Shown here piece by piece: positions 1-7,853 of a stretch of DNA of 19,819 nucleotides (position 1 is the stretch's first letter; every line of letters begins with the position of its first letter). This DNA is from Acholeplasmatales bacterium (lineage in GTDB: Bacteria > Bacillota_I > Bacilli_A > Acholeplasmatales > Anaeroplasmataceae): contig JAEELU010000030.1 in NCBI GenBank assembly GCA_016282815.1, positions 1-19,819 on the forward strand, read 5' to 3'. Made by a program: the position numbers and the translations under genes. The notes under the pieces were generated by a model. It was not told the DNA's origin and searched no databases. It saw only the letters and a program-made list of their open reading frames with translations.

Positions 1-1
1 T

Positions 2-289
2 GAAAGATATACTAGAAACACACTTGATATATCTGCAGTATTAGCAGTTAAGGAATTATCACACCTACCTGTAATTATTGACCCATCACATTCTGGTGGT
101 AGATGGAATATGGTTGAGGGCCTATCTCAAGCAGCACTTGCAGTAGGCGCTGATGGTATTATCGTTGAAGTTCATAATGATCCTGAGCATGCATTATGTG
201 ATGGAGCTCAAAGCCTTAAGCCAAAGAGATTTGATGCGATGATGAAGAAACTTAAGCTAATTGCACCTATCGTTGATAAGAAGATGTAA
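2..289 (+). CDS. aroF: 3-deoxy-7-phosphoheptulonate (DAHP) synthase, 3' end only
   Basis: This is the C-terminal 95 residues of a DAHP synthase; the 5' part lies before the window. The enzyme condenses phosphoenolpyruvate and erythrose 4-phosphate in the first step of the shikimate pathway, in the cytoplasm. Reading from base 2, the frame stays open to the TAA at 287-289. It contains the family's C-terminal landmarks in order: RYTRNTLDISAV, then LPVIIDPSHSGGR, then a GADGIIVEVHNDPE block (metal-binding His and Glu region), then a DGAQSL motif. These fit the AroAG-beta/KDOPS-like type I enzymes of Firmicutes and Thermotoga. Whether an N-terminal regulatory or chorismate mutase domain is present cannot be seen. 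tyrA starts one base after the stop, so it is probably co-transcribed with the rest of the aro operon. The exact symbol (aroF, aroG or aroA in Bacillus usage) is a matter of convention. Confidence 0.93.
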   Translation, partial: ERYTRNTLDISAVLAVKELSHLPVIIDPSHSGGRWNMVEGLSQAALAVGADGIIVEVHNDPEHALCDGAQSLKPKRFDAMMKKLKLIAPIVDKKM

Positions 290-290
290 T

Positions 291-1127
291 ATGAAGGTAC
301 TTATAGTTGGTTTAGGCCTAATTGGTGGTGCCTACGCAAAAAGATTAAGTGAATTAGGATATGAGGTATATGGTGTTAACCATAGAATAGATCCTGTTAA
401 TTTCGCTATCGAGCATAAATATATTAAGGCTGGTAGCGTAAATGCAAAGGACTATTTACCTTTAGTAGATCTAGTAATCCTAGGATTATATCCAAGCCAT
501 ATCATAAATTTCCTTAAGGAGAATAAGGAATATTTAAGAGAAGGATTATTAATTACTGATGTTACAGGTGTTAAATCTAATTACATCGAAGAGGCTACTA
601 AGCTATCATATCCTGCAACATATCTTGCACATCACCCAATGGCTGGTAGAGAGAAAAAAGGAATTGAATATGCACACGAGGTTTCCTTCAATAAGGCTAA
701 TTTCATTATTACGCCTATTTTAGGAAATAAATACGATGATAAATATATCGATATTTTAAAGAGGATTGGTAAGGAGTTAGAATTTAAGAATATTTCTATT
801 CTAGATACTAAATCACATGATTTTATGATTGGCTATACAAGCCAGCTTGCTCACGCAATGGCTGTTGCCCTAGTAAATAGTGATACTAAGCCAGATACTA
901 ATTTATATATCGGTGATTCATATAGAGATTTAACAAGAATCGCTATGATTAATGAGGTATTATGGACAGAGCTATTCTTTGAAAACAAGGAATTCCTACT
1001 AGAAAATATTGATAATTTTATGAATGAATTATCTAAAATAAAATCATCACTTGAAAATGATGATAAGGAAAAGCTTAAGGAGCTATTTAAAAAATCTACT
1101 AAGATTAGAAGTGAGATGGAAAGATGA
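291..1127 (+). CDS. tyrA: Prephenate dehydrogenase (tyrosine biosynthesis)
   Basis: Oxidatively decarboxylates prephenate to 4-hydroxyphenylpyruvate, the committed step to tyrosine; arogenate as substrate cannot be excluded. The 278-residue product begins with a Rossmann dinucleotide fold: GLGLIGG at residues 7-13. Family motifs follow: DVTGVK at 90-95, HHPMAG at 114-119, the helical-domain HD pair at 176-177 with H188, and YRDLTRIA at 211-218. There is no C-terminal ACT domain. The open frame extends upstream to a TTG at 261, but that lies inside the DAHP synthase gene, and the Rossmann strand starts exactly at the ATG at 291, so that start was chosen. The ribosome binding site is weak, suggesting coupling to the upstream gene. 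Residues N30-H31-R32 stand at the end of strand beta-2, where NAD-dependent enzymes usually carry an acidic residue, so NADP use is possible. The stop overlaps the aroB start as ATGA. Confidence 0.93.
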   Translation: MKVLIVGLGLIGGAYAKRLSELGYEVYGVNHRIDPVNFAIEHKYIKAGSVNAKDYLPLVDLVILGLYPSHIINFLKENKEYLREGLLITDVTGVKSNYIEEATKLSYPATYLAHHPMAGREKKGIEYAHEVSFNKANFIITPILGNKYDDKYIDILKRIGKELEFKNISILDTKSHDFMIGYTSQLAHAMAVALVNSDTKPDTNLYIGDSYRDLTRIAMINEVLWTELFFENKEFLLENIDNFMNELSKIKSSLENDDKEKLKELFKKSTKIRSEMER

Positions 1128-2152
1128 GAGAGCTAGATATTAATTTAAAAAATACATCATATAAAATAATAGTTGAAAATGGAATTATCTCTAATCTTTC
1201 TACATACATTTCTAGTGTTTATACAAATAAAAGAGTATTTATTATCACTGATGATGTAGTAGAAAAGCTATACCTAAAAAAGGCTATAGATGGCTTAAAG
1301 GATAAGTATACTGTTGATTATGTAGTTATACCTCATGGAGAGGAATCAAAGGTATTAGAAAAATACGCTTATGTTTGTGAGGAGCTTTTAAAGAAGGATA
1401 TCAGAAGAAAGGAATTACTAATTGCCCTAGGTGGTGGTGTAATTGGTGATTTGACTGGATTCGTTTCCGCAACACTATATAGAGGTATACCATATGTTGG
1501 TGTTCCTACATCACTATTATCACAGATGGATTCATCTATCGGTGGTAAAACTGGTATAGATTTTTATAATAGAAAAAATATACTTGGAGCATTTAAGCAG
1601 CCAAGTATGGTATTAATAGATCCTGAATCATTAAAGACTCTTGATAAAAGAGAGTTTAATAATGGTATGGGTGAATTAATTAAGCATGGTGCGATTGGTA
1701 ATCTAAAGCTACTTAATCTTTTAAAGGATAAGCCTGAAATAGATGAGGATATCATCATTGAAAGCCTAAAGGTAAAAAAGAGAGTAGTAGAAATAGATGA
1801 ATTTGATTTAAATGAAAGAATGCTATTAAACTTCGGACATACATTTGGTCATGCTATTGAATTAAAATATGGCTATAAGCATGGTGAGGCAGTTGCGGTA
1901 GGTATGCTTATGGCAATAAAGATGGGTATTGATTTAAAGATTACTCCTAAGGAATGCTATAATGCTATTTATGATATATTAAAGCTATATGAGCTTCCTA
2001 CAAAGGAATATGATTATAAGGATTACCTAAAGGATGTATTTTATGATAAAAAGAATATTGCAGGAACTATAAGCTTTATATTCCTAGATAAGCTTGGTAA
2101 TGCAATAATTTATAAATTAACTGAGGAAGAGGTATTAAAGCTTGAACGTTAG
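1124..2152 (+). CDS. aroB: 3-dehydroquinate synthase
   Basis: Converts DAHP to 3-dehydroquinate, the second shikimate-pathway step, using NAD+ and a divalent metal. The 342-residue length is typical. The NAD-binding glycine motif GGGVIGD is at residues 103-109, followed by the conserved stretch with VPTSLLSQMDSSIGGKTGI (127-145). The metal ligands can be read by family comparison: E184 in GMGELIKHGAI, H239 in FGHTFGHA, and H253 in KHGEAVAVG. H243 is the other conserved histidine of the active site. Its ATG overlaps the tyrA stop (ATGA), and the reading frame runs 11 bases into the start of aroA, so translation of the three genes is probably coupled. No internal promoter is visible. Confidence 0.96.
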   Translation: MRELDINLKNTSYKIIVENGIISNLSTYISSVYTNKRVFIITDDVVEKLYLKKAIDGLKDKYTVDYVVIPHGEESKVLEKYAYVCEELLKKDIRRKELLIALGGGVIGDLTGFVSATLYRGIPYVGVPTSLLSQMDSSIGGKTGIDFYNRKNILGAFKQPSMVLIDPESLKTLDKREFNNGMGELIKHGAIGNLKLLNLLKDKPEIDEDIIIESLKVKKRVVEIDEFDLNERMLLNFGHTFGHAIELKYGYKHGEAVAVGMLMAIKMGIDLKITPKECYNAIYDILKLYELPTKEYDYKDYLKDVFYDKKNIAGTISFIFLDKLGNAIIYKLTEEEVLKLER

Positions 2153-3404
2153 GATTACTCCTTCAAAACTTAGTGGTAATGTTATTATCCCACCCTCAAA
2201 AAGCTTATCGCATAGAGCGATAATCGCTGCGTCACTTGCAGAGGGTAAAAGCATTATATCAAATATAATGTATTCAAAGGATATTAAGGCTACCATTAAT
2301 GCTATGAGGGCTATAGGTGCAGATATAATTGAATATGATAATTATCTTGAAATAACTGGCTCAAAGGTTAAAAGAGTAAGTGATGTTATAGATGCTAATG
2401 AATCTGGTTCAACAATTAGATTTATGATTCCTATAGCATTATTAACCGGGGAGAAAATAACATTCCAAGGTAAAAATAATTTATGTAAAAGACCACTTGA
2501 TCCATTCCTTGAGATATTTGATAAATTTGGTATCAAATATTCAAAGGGTGAGGATTATTTGCCTTTAGAGGTTGAGGGAAAGCTTGTACCTGGTGAATAT
2601 GATATCCGTGGTGATATATCAAGCCAGTTCATAACAGGCTTATTATTCTCATTACCACTTCTTGATGGTGATAGTGTAATTAATATAACAACAAATATGG
2701 AATCAAAGGGCTATATCGATTTAACAATTGATATATTAAAGCTATTTGGTATAGAAATTAAAAATGATAATTATGAGAAGTTTTATATTAAGGGTAACCA
2801 AAAATATAAGCCTCATGATTATATGGTAGAAGGAGATTTCTCTCAGGCAGCATTTTTCTTAGTTGCTGATATGCTAGGAGCCGATATTAAGCTTAAGGCT
2901 ATGAATATGGATTCTCATCAGGGTGATAAGAAGATACTTGCTGATATTACTGATTTTGGTGGAGAAATCAAATTTGATAATGATACATTAACTTTAAAGA
3001 ATTCTAGCATTAATAATGCAATTGTTGATTTTAGCCAATCTCCAGACTTAGGTCCTGCATTAACAGTACTTGCAAGCTTGGCTAATGGCACATCAAAATT
3101 TATTAATGCATCAAGATTAAGAATTAAGGAATGTGATAGAATTACATCCATGAAGGAGGAGCTTGAAAAGCTTGGTGGAGCTATAGATGAGTTTCCTGAT
3201 GGAATGATTATTTATGGAGCTGATAAATTACATGGTGGTGTAGTTGATTCTCATAATGATCATAGGGTTGTAATGTCACTTGCGATGGCAACACTAAAAA
3301 TGGATGGGGATTTAGTTATTACAAATGCGGAAGCGATTAATAAATCATTCCCTAATTTCTTTGAGATATTTGAAAGCCTAGGAGGTAAAATAAGCTATGA
3401 ATAA
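2142..3404 (+). CDS. aroA: 3-phosphoshikimate 1-carboxyvinyltransferase (EPSP synthase)
   Basis: Transfers enolpyruvyl from PEP to shikimate 3-phosphate, the sixth shikimate-pathway step. At 420 residues it has normal full length and the two-domain family's motifs: PPSKSLSHRA (17-26, with active-site K20, S21 and R25), NESGSTIRF, the ITGLLFSLP region, DFSQAAFF, SPDLGPALTVLA, the KECDRI block holding acidic and basic active-site residues, and NDHRVVMSLAMA near the C-terminus. The start is TTG at 2142. It is preceded by an AGAGG at 2128-2132, nine bases away, and the encoded N-terminus aligns with the usual EPSPS beginning just before the PPSK motif; no ATG fits better. The gene begins inside the end of aroB and overlaps the chorismate mutase gene by eight bases. 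Confidence 0.95.
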   Translation: MNVRITPSKLSGNVIIPPSKSLSHRAIIAASLAEGKSIISNIMYSKDIKATINAMRAIGADIIEYDNYLEITGSKVKRVSDVIDANESGSTIRFMIPIALLTGEKITFQGKNNLCKRPLDPFLEIFDKFGIKYSKGEDYLPLEVEGKLVPGEYDIRGDISSQFITGLLFSLPLLDGDSVINITTNMESKGYIDLTIDILKLFGIEIKNDNYEKFYIKGNQKYKPHDYMVEGDFSQAAFFLVADMLGADIKLKAMNMDSHQGDKKILADITDFGGEIKFDNDTLTLKNSSINNAIVDFSQSPDLGPALTVLASLANGTSKFINASRLRIKECDRITSMKEELEKLGGAIDEFPDGMIIYGADKLHGGVVDSHNDHRVVMSLAMATLKMDGDLVITNAEAINKSFPNFFEIFESLGGKISYE

Positions 3405-3687
3405 GTTAGAAGAAGCAAGAGAAATAATCAATCAGGTTGATGATGAGATGATTGATTTATTTATGAAAAGAATGGCAGCTGTAAAAATGGTTGCGGAATA
3501 TAAGGTAGAAAACAATATTCCTGTTTTAGATAGTATTAGAGAGGATACTATTAAAACAAGAAATATCGATAAGCTATCAAATAAGGTATTAGAGGGCTAT
3601 TATTTAGAATTCTTTGATGGTGTTTTACAAGCATCAAAGGAATATCAAAAATATCTTATTGAAAATGAATTAAAGGGAAATAAGTAA
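3397..3687 (+). CDS. Chorismate mutase, stand-alone AroQ class
   Basis: Rearranges chorismate to prephenate, the branch point toward Phe and Tyr. The 96-residue all-helical protein is the size of a minimal AroQ monomer. Its charged active-site set has the spacing of the E. coli P-protein mutase domain: R8, R25, K36, R48 and E49 correspond to R11, R28, K39, R51 and E52. S80 and Q84 match S84 and Q88 in spacing. All expected catalytic residues are therefore present and it should be active. No prephenate dehydratase or dehydrogenase is fused to it. The ATG lies inside the end of aroA behind a GGAGG at 3381-3385, and the stop shares one base with the aroE start. It supplies prephenate for TyrA in the same operon. 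Confidence 0.92.
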   Translation: MNKLEEAREIINQVDDEMIDLFMKRMAAVKMVAEYKVENNIPVLDSIREDTIKTRNIDKLSNKVLEGYYLEFFDGVLQASKEYQKYLIENELKGNK

Positions 3688-4454
3688 TGCAAAGGTATGC
3701 ATTATTAGGTGAAAAGCTATCACATAGCTATTCACCAATTATCCACAAGAAAATATTTGAGGCCTATAATTTAGATGCGGATTATACATTACTTGAATGT
3801 AATAAGGAAGAGCTAGAAGGTATTATTAATTCATTAAGAGAAGGAAAATATCATGGCTTTAATGTTACTATTCCTTATAAGATTGAGGTGATGAAGTATT
3901 TAGATGAAATATCAGCTGAGGCAAGGGCTATTGGGTCTGTAAATACTATCGCCTATAAGAATGGTAAGGTAGTTGGATATAATACTGATTATTTTGGTTT
4001 TTATAATGAATTAATTAATTATAATATTCCAGTTAAGAATAAGGATTGCTATATACTTGGTACGGGTGGTGCATCCTTAGCATTATATAAGGCACTTATC
4101 GATTTAGGTGGAAATGTAAAATATGTATCTAGAAGTCCAAAGAATGATAATACTATTACATACGATGAGCTAAATAATAGAAATATCGATTTATTAGTTA
4201 ACGCAACACCTGTAGGGATGTATCCTAATATCGATAAATCTCCTGTAGATACTATGATTGCTAAAAGAAGTAAGTATGTAGTAGATATTATATTTAACCC
4301 AAAAAGAACTAAGCTATTACTTGATAGTGCATCAAGCTATAATGGACTTTTAATGCTTGTAGGTCAGGCAGTAAAGGCTGAAGAGATTTGGCAGGATAAA
4401 AAATATCCTGAGGATATAAATAAATTATTAAAGGAAATAGAGGCGATAATATGA
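3687..4454 (+). CDS. aroE: Shikimate dehydrogenase (NADP-dependent)
   Basis: Reduces 3-dehydroshikimate to shikimate with NADPH. The protein has 255 residues, slightly short for the family. The substrate-binding segment SHSYSPIIHK places S14 and S16 as in other AroE proteins. The catalytic pair is K65 in NVTIPYK and D101 in YNTDYFGF. The glycine-rich cofactor loop GTGGAS is at 125-130, and VSRS at 147-150 sits at the end of the next strand, the basic motif that selects NADP. ATPVGMYP (173-180) and the C-terminal GQAVKAEEIW are also typical. It starts on the last base of the chorismate mutase stop (TAATG), and its own TGA overlaps the aroC start (ATGA), so it belongs to the same translationally coupled operon. 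Confidence 0.95.
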   Translation: MQRYALLGEKLSHSYSPIIHKKIFEAYNLDADYTLLECNKEELEGIINSLREGKYHGFNVTIPYKIEVMKYLDEISAEARAIGSVNTIAYKNGKVVGYNTDYFGFYNELINYNIPVKNKDCYILGTGGASLALYKALIDLGGNVKYVSRSPKNDNTITYDELNNRNIDLLVNATPVGMYPNIDKSPVDTMIAKRSKYVVDIIFNPKRTKLLLDSASSYNGLLMLVGQAVKAEEIWQDKKYPEDINKLLKEIEAII

Positions 4455-5449
4455 ATCATATAGGAAGATTATTTCAGCTATCTATCTATGGTGAGAGCCA
4501 TGGTGGAGCAGTTGGAGTTGTCGTTGATGGAATTAAGCCCGGAATTAAGCTTGATAAGGAAGATTTTAATAAGGATCTAACAAGAAGAAAATCAGGATCA
4601 ATCGGTACTACTCCAAGAATTGAACCAGATGATGTAATTATTGATAGTGGTGTATTTAATGGCTATACAACAGGAGCCCCTATTTCATTAAGGTTTTTAA
4701 ATACAAATACTAAGAGTAAGGATTATTCAAATCTAGTAAAGCATCCAAGACCATCACATGCAGATTATGTTGCGAACGTAAAGTATGATGGATTTAATGA
4801 TTATCGTGGTGGAGGACATTTCTCAGGTAGATTAACACTTGGAATTGTATCTGCTGGTGTAATTGCTAAAAAGATGCTTGAGGGTGTTGAATTTAAAACT
4901 ACAATTACTAATCTAGGTGGAGAAACTGATAAATCAAAATTTCAGGATATCCTAAAGAAATGCGTAGATGATAATGATTCAGTAGGTGGAATAATTGAGG
5001 TTAGAGTCAATAATTTACCTGTTGGACTTGGCGAGCCTTATTTTGATTCATGTGAATCAGTAATATCACATCTATTATTCTCTATAGGAGGAATAAAGGG
5101 TGTTGAATTTGGAATAGGCTTCGATGGTGTAGATTTATATGGTAGTAGCTATAATGACATGATTATAGATAATACTGGTAAATGTAAAACAAATAATAAT
5201 GGTGGAATCAATGGTGGTATTACTAATGGAAATGAAATGGTAATTAGAGTTGCAGTTAAGCCAACGCCATCAATTGGTAAGCCACAGGATACATTTAATT
5301 TTGAGCATAATATGATCGAGGAGCTTAAGATTGAAGGAAGACATGATGCTGCTATCATATTGAGAGCAATGGTGGTTGTCGAGAACGCTATTGCGATAGG
5401 ATTAGCTGATTTAAAGCTAATAAATGACGCTTTAAAAAAAAATGTTTAA
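4451..5449 (+). CDS. aroC: Chorismate synthase
   Basis: Eliminates phosphate from EPSP to give chorismate, the last step of the common pathway; it needs reduced FMN. At 332 residues it is a short version of the family (often 350-390). Signatures are GESHG at 14-18 with catalytic H17, HPRPSHADY around H103, the FMN/phosphate segment GGGHFSGR at 120-127, and a C-terminal GRHDAAI block followed by a VVENAIAIGLADL helix. In many other bacteria the 120-127 segment reads GGGRSSAR; the HFSG variant also occurs in clostridial sequences, so it is probably a lineage variant and not damage. It is the last gene of the aro operon. The stop codon is included in a 7-bp inverted repeat just before the next promoter. 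Confidence 0.95.
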   Translation: MNHIGRLFQLSIYGESHGGAVGVVVDGIKPGIKLDKEDFNKDLTRRKSGSIGTTPRIEPDDVIIDSGVFNGYTTGAPISLRFLNTNTKSKDYSNLVKHPRPSHADYVANVKYDGFNDYRGGGHFSGRLTLGIVSAGVIAKKMLEGVEFKTTITNLGGETDKSKFQDILKKCVDDNDSVGGIIEVRVNNLPVGLGEPYFDSCESVISHLLFSIGGIKGVEFGIGFDGVDLYGSSYNDMIIDNTGKCKTNNNGGINGGITNGNEMVIRVAVKPTPSIGKPQDTFNFEHNMIEELKIEGRHDAAIILRAMVVVENAIAIGLADLKLINDALKKNV

Positions 5450-5461
5450 TCAAAGATTAAA
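5445..5461. repeat. Perfect 7-bp inverted repeat over the aroC stop
   Basis: TTTAATC (5445-5451) and GATTAAA (5455-5461) form a perfect inverted repeat with an AAA loop. It covers the aroC stop codon and lies directly upstream of the extended -10 of the next operon, about where a -35 element would be. It is A/T-rich and not followed by a T run, so it is unlikely to be a + strand terminator. It could be a small operator or an mRNA 3'-end hairpin. Its role is unknown. Confidence 0.4.
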
Positions 5462-5465
5462 AGTA

Positions 5466-5474
5466 TGATATAAT
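5466..5474 (+). promoter_or_regulatory. Extended -10 promoter for the nfn pair
   Basis: TGATATAAT contains a perfect TATAAT (5469-5474) preceded by the extended -10 TG at 5466-5467. The -35 region at 17-bp spacing (5446-5451, TTAATC) is poor, which is acceptable for an extended -10 promoter. The predicted transcript start is near 5481. It is followed by a strong G-rich ribosome binding site (six Gs at 5492-5497), six bases before the ATG at 5504. The identical TGATATAAT occurs again at 9411-9419. Confidence 0.7.
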
Positions 5475-5503
5475 ATTTTTCGGAATTAAACGGGGGGACA
5501 AAT

Positions 5504-6358
5504 ATGTTTAAAATAGTAAGAAGAAAAAATTTAAACCCAACTGTAACACAATTTGAAATTGAGGCTCCACTTGTTGCTAACAAGGCAAAGGCTGGTCAAT
5601 TCATTATTTTACGTGTTAATGCTGAAGGAGAAAGAATTCCTTTAACTGTAGCTGGAGTAAACAAGGAAGAGGGAACTGTAAAGATCATTTTCCAAATCGT
5701 TGGTGCTACTACTGAGCTTTTAAATCAGAAGCAAGCAGGCGAGTATATTGAGGATTTTGTTGGACCACTTGGTGTACCTACTCATACTGAAGGTATCAAG
5801 AGAGTATGCGTAGTTGGTGGTGGTGTAGGATGTGCTATCGCTATGCCAGTTGCTCAAGAGTTCCATAAGCTAGGAGCTCATGTAACAAGCATCATTGGTT
5901 TTAGAAATAAAGATTTAGTTATCCTTGAGGATGAATTCAAGGAGTGCTCAGATGTTTTACATGTTATGACAGATGATGGTTCATATGCTAGAGGTGGTAA
6001 TGTTACTGTACCTCTAAAGGAAATGCTAGATGCTGGTGAGAAGTTTGATTTAATTATCACTATTGGACCATTAATTATGATGAAGTTCGTTACTTTAACT
6101 GCTAAGCCATTTAATGTACCTGTAACTGTATCAATGAACCCAATTATGATCGATGGTACTGGTATGTGCGGTGGATGTAGATTAACATTAATCCAAGATG
6201 GTAAGAGAGTTACAAAGTTCGCTTGTGTTGACGGACCTGATTTCAACGGATATGAGGTTGATTTTGATGAGGCTATGCTACGTGGTAGAATGTACTATGG
6301 CTTCGAAAGAAAAGCACATGAGAAGGTATGTAACCTATTAAACAAGGAGGTAAAGTAA
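5504..6358 (+). CDS. nfnA: NfnA-like FAD/[2Fe-2S] subunit of NAD(P)H:ferredoxin oxidoreductase
   Basis: This is the small subunit of a sulfide dehydrogenase/NfnAB-type flavoenzyme, related to ferredoxin-NADP reductases and dihydroorotate dehydrogenase PyrK. In characterised NfnAB, reduced ferredoxin and NADH together reduce NADP+ by electron bifurcation. The 284-residue protein has an FAD-binding barrel with RIPLT at 44-48, a nucleotide-binding VGGGVGCA stretch at 104-111, and a C-terminal [2Fe-2S] region with D217, C222, C225 and C241. This Asp/Cys/Cys/Cys set agrees with my recollection of NfnA's unusual Asp-ligated cluster. The partner subunit gene begins two bases after the stop. PyrK is less likely because no pyrD is adjacent and the neighbour is GltA-like. 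The exact electron partners are inferred from the family. Confidence 0.85.
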   Translation: MFKIVRRKNLNPTVTQFEIEAPLVANKAKAGQFIILRVNAEGERIPLTVAGVNKEEGTVKIIFQIVGATTELLNQKQAGEYIEDFVGPLGVPTHTEGIKRVCVVGGGVGCAIAMPVAQEFHKLGAHVTSIIGFRNKDLVILEDEFKECSDVLHVMTDDGSYARGGNVTVPLKEMLDAGEKFDLIITIGPLIMMKFVTLTAKPFNVPVTVSMNPIMIDGTGMCGGCRLTLIQDGKRVTKFACVDGPDFNGYEVDFDEAMLRGRMYYGFERKAHEKVCNLLNKEVK

Positions 6359-6359
6359 G

Positions 6360-7769
6360 ATGGCTATAGATCCAAAAAAGCATGAAATGCCTACACAGGA
6401 CCCAAAGGTTCGTGCACATAACTTTAAAGAGGTAGCATTAGGCTATACAGAGTCTATTGCTTTAGAAGAGGCTAGTCGTTGTTTAAATTGTAAGAATAAG
6501 CCATGCGTTAGCGGTTGTCCTGTTAATGTAAATATTCCTGACTTTATTCAAGAAATTAAGAAGGGCAATTTTGAAGGTGCTTATCAAATTATTTCTAAGT
6601 CTTCAAGCTTACCTGCAGTATGTGGTAGAGTTTGTCCACAGGAAAGCCAATGTGAATCAAAGTGTACACTTGGTATTAAGTTTGAGCCAGTAGGAATCGG
6701 TAGACTTGAAAGATTCGTTGCTGACTATCATAATGCAAATTCAACTGCAAAGGCTGAAAAGCTTCCATCTAATGGTCATAAGGTTGCAATCGTTGGTTCT
6801 GGTCCTTCAGGATTAACTTGTGCTGGTGATTTAGCAAGATTAGGCTATGATGTTACAGTATATGAAGCATTACACACAGCTGGTGGTGTATTAGTATATG
6901 GTATTCCTGAGTTCAGATTACCAAAGTCAATCGTTGCTAAGGAAGTAGATACATTAAAGGAGTTAGGTGTTAAGGTTGTTACTAACGTAGTTATCGGTAA
7001 GACTTTAACAATTGATGAATTATTCGAAAGTGGCTTCGAGGCTGTATTCGTAGGCTCAGGCGCTGGTTTACCTAACTTTATGAATATTCCTGGTGAGGCA
7101 CTTCAGGGTGTTTATTCAGCAAATGAATATTTAACTAGATCAAATTTAATGAAGTCATATTTAACTGACCCTGTCACACCTATTATGAAGGGTGGTAAGG
7201 TTGCAGTAGTTGGTGGCGGTAACGTTGCTATGGATGCTGCACGTACAGCTTTAAGATTAGGTGCTGATAAGGTATATATCGTATATCGTAGATCAATGGA
7301 AGAGCTTCCTGCTAGACGTGAAGAGGTTGAGCATGCTATGGAGGAGGGTATTGAATTTAAGCTATTAAATAACCCTGTTGAAATCCTAGGCTACAATAAC
7401 CCAGATGATAAGAGAGATCCAAAGAATGGTTTCGTAACTGGTATGAAGTGCATTAAGATGGAATTAGGTGAGCCTGATGCTAAGGGTAGAAGAAGACCAG
7501 TTCCAATCGAGGGCTCTGAGTTCGTATTAGATGTTGATACAGTAATCATGGCTATCGGTACTTCTCCTAACCCATTAATTAAGAATACTACTAAGGGCTT
7601 AGAGGTAAATAACCATGGTGGTATCATCGTTAATGAGGCAGGTTTAACATCAAGAGAGGCAGTATATGCTGGTGGTGATGCCGTAACTGGTGCAGCTACA
7701 GTTATTAGTGCTATGGGTGCTGGTAAGCTTGGTGCTAAGTCAATTCATGAATATTTAAGTAATAAGTAA
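6360..7769 (+). CDS. nfnB: NfnB / GltA-like NADPH-dependent flavin, 2x[4Fe-4S] subunit
   Basis: Large subunit of the NfnAB-type oxidoreductase, homologous to the glutamate synthase small subunit. The 469-residue protein starts with an iron-sulfur domain holding two cysteine groups: C41, C44, C49, C53 and C88, C92, C98, C102. Next come an FAD-binding VGSGPSG (145-151) and a second dinucleotide site, VVGGGNVAMD (283-292). The basic YRRS-LPARREE stretch (309-322) is typical of NADPH binding, and a C-terminal GGDAVTGAATVISAMGAGK closes the FAD site. The ribosome binding site AAGGAGG at 6344-6350 is nine bases from the ATG. Annotation pipelines often call this protein glutamate synthase (NADPH), homotetrameric (gltA). 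No large glutamate synthase subunit is near and the NfnA-like partner is adjacent, so the Nfn assignment is preferred. A terminator follows. Confidence 0.87.
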   Translation: MAIDPKKHEMPTQDPKVRAHNFKEVALGYTESIALEEASRCLNCKNKPCVSGCPVNVNIPDFIQEIKKGNFEGAYQIISKSSSLPAVCGRVCPQESQCESKCTLGIKFEPVGIGRLERFVADYHNANSTAKAEKLPSNGHKVAIVGSGPSGLTCAGDLARLGYDVTVYEALHTAGGVLVYGIPEFRLPKSIVAKEVDTLKELGVKVVTNVVIGKTLTIDELFESGFEAVFVGSGAGLPNFMNIPGEALQGVYSANEYLTRSNLMKSYLTDPVTPIMKGGKVAVVGGGNVAMDAARTALRLGADKVYIVYRRSMEELPARREEVEHAMEEGIEFKLLNNPVEILGYNNPDDKRDPKNGFVTGMKCIKMELGEPDAKGRRRPVPIEGSEFVLDVDTVIMAIGTSPNPLIKNTTKGLEVNNHGGIIVNEAGLTSREAVYAGGDAVTGAATVISAMGAGKLGAKSIHEYLSNK

Positions 7770-7782
7770 TTATATAATATGG

Positions 7783-7812
7783 GATCACTAAAGCATTTAG
7801 TGGTCTTTTTTT
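7783..7812 (+). terminator. Intrinsic terminator after nfnB
   Basis: GATCACTAAA (7783-7792) pairs with TTTAGTGGTC (7796-7805), a 10-bp stem with one G-U pair and a GCA loop. Seven Ts follow immediately (7806-7812). This is a textbook rho-independent terminator and separates the nfn pair from the accessory genes. Confidence 0.9.
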
Positions 7813-7813
7813 C

Positions 7814-7842
7814 TTGACTTAAATACATGCATATAATAAAAT
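7814..7842 (+). promoter_or_regulatory. Candidate promoter of the ATPase gene
   Basis: TTGACT (7814-7819) is followed after 17 bp by TAAAAT (7837-7842), a good sigma-A-type pair immediately downstream of the terminator. The predicted transcript start near 7849 means that an ORF start at 7847 would be untranslated. This supports the internal ATG at 7892 as the real start. A nearby TATAAT at 7832 has only a 12-bp spacer and fits less well. Confidence 0.55.
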
Positions 7843-7853
7843 ATAAATGAATA

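Noticed and set aside
261..290. Upstream TTG start giving tyrA ten extra residues
   Set aside because: It lies inside the end of the DAHP synthase gene. The Rossmann fold of TyrA starts exactly at the ATG at 291, so the extension has no support.
1564..1758. Minus-strand ORFs opposite aroB, aroA, aroC, nfnA, nfnB, the ATPase and uvrA
   Set aside because: They are shadows of strongly supported + strand genes, have no family features, and lack ribosome binding sites and promoters.
5431..5461. A-tract plus hairpin at the end of aroC as a terminator
   Set aside because: On the + strand the stem is A/T-only except one G-C pair and no T run follows. It would work only for minus-strand transcription, for which there is no gene.
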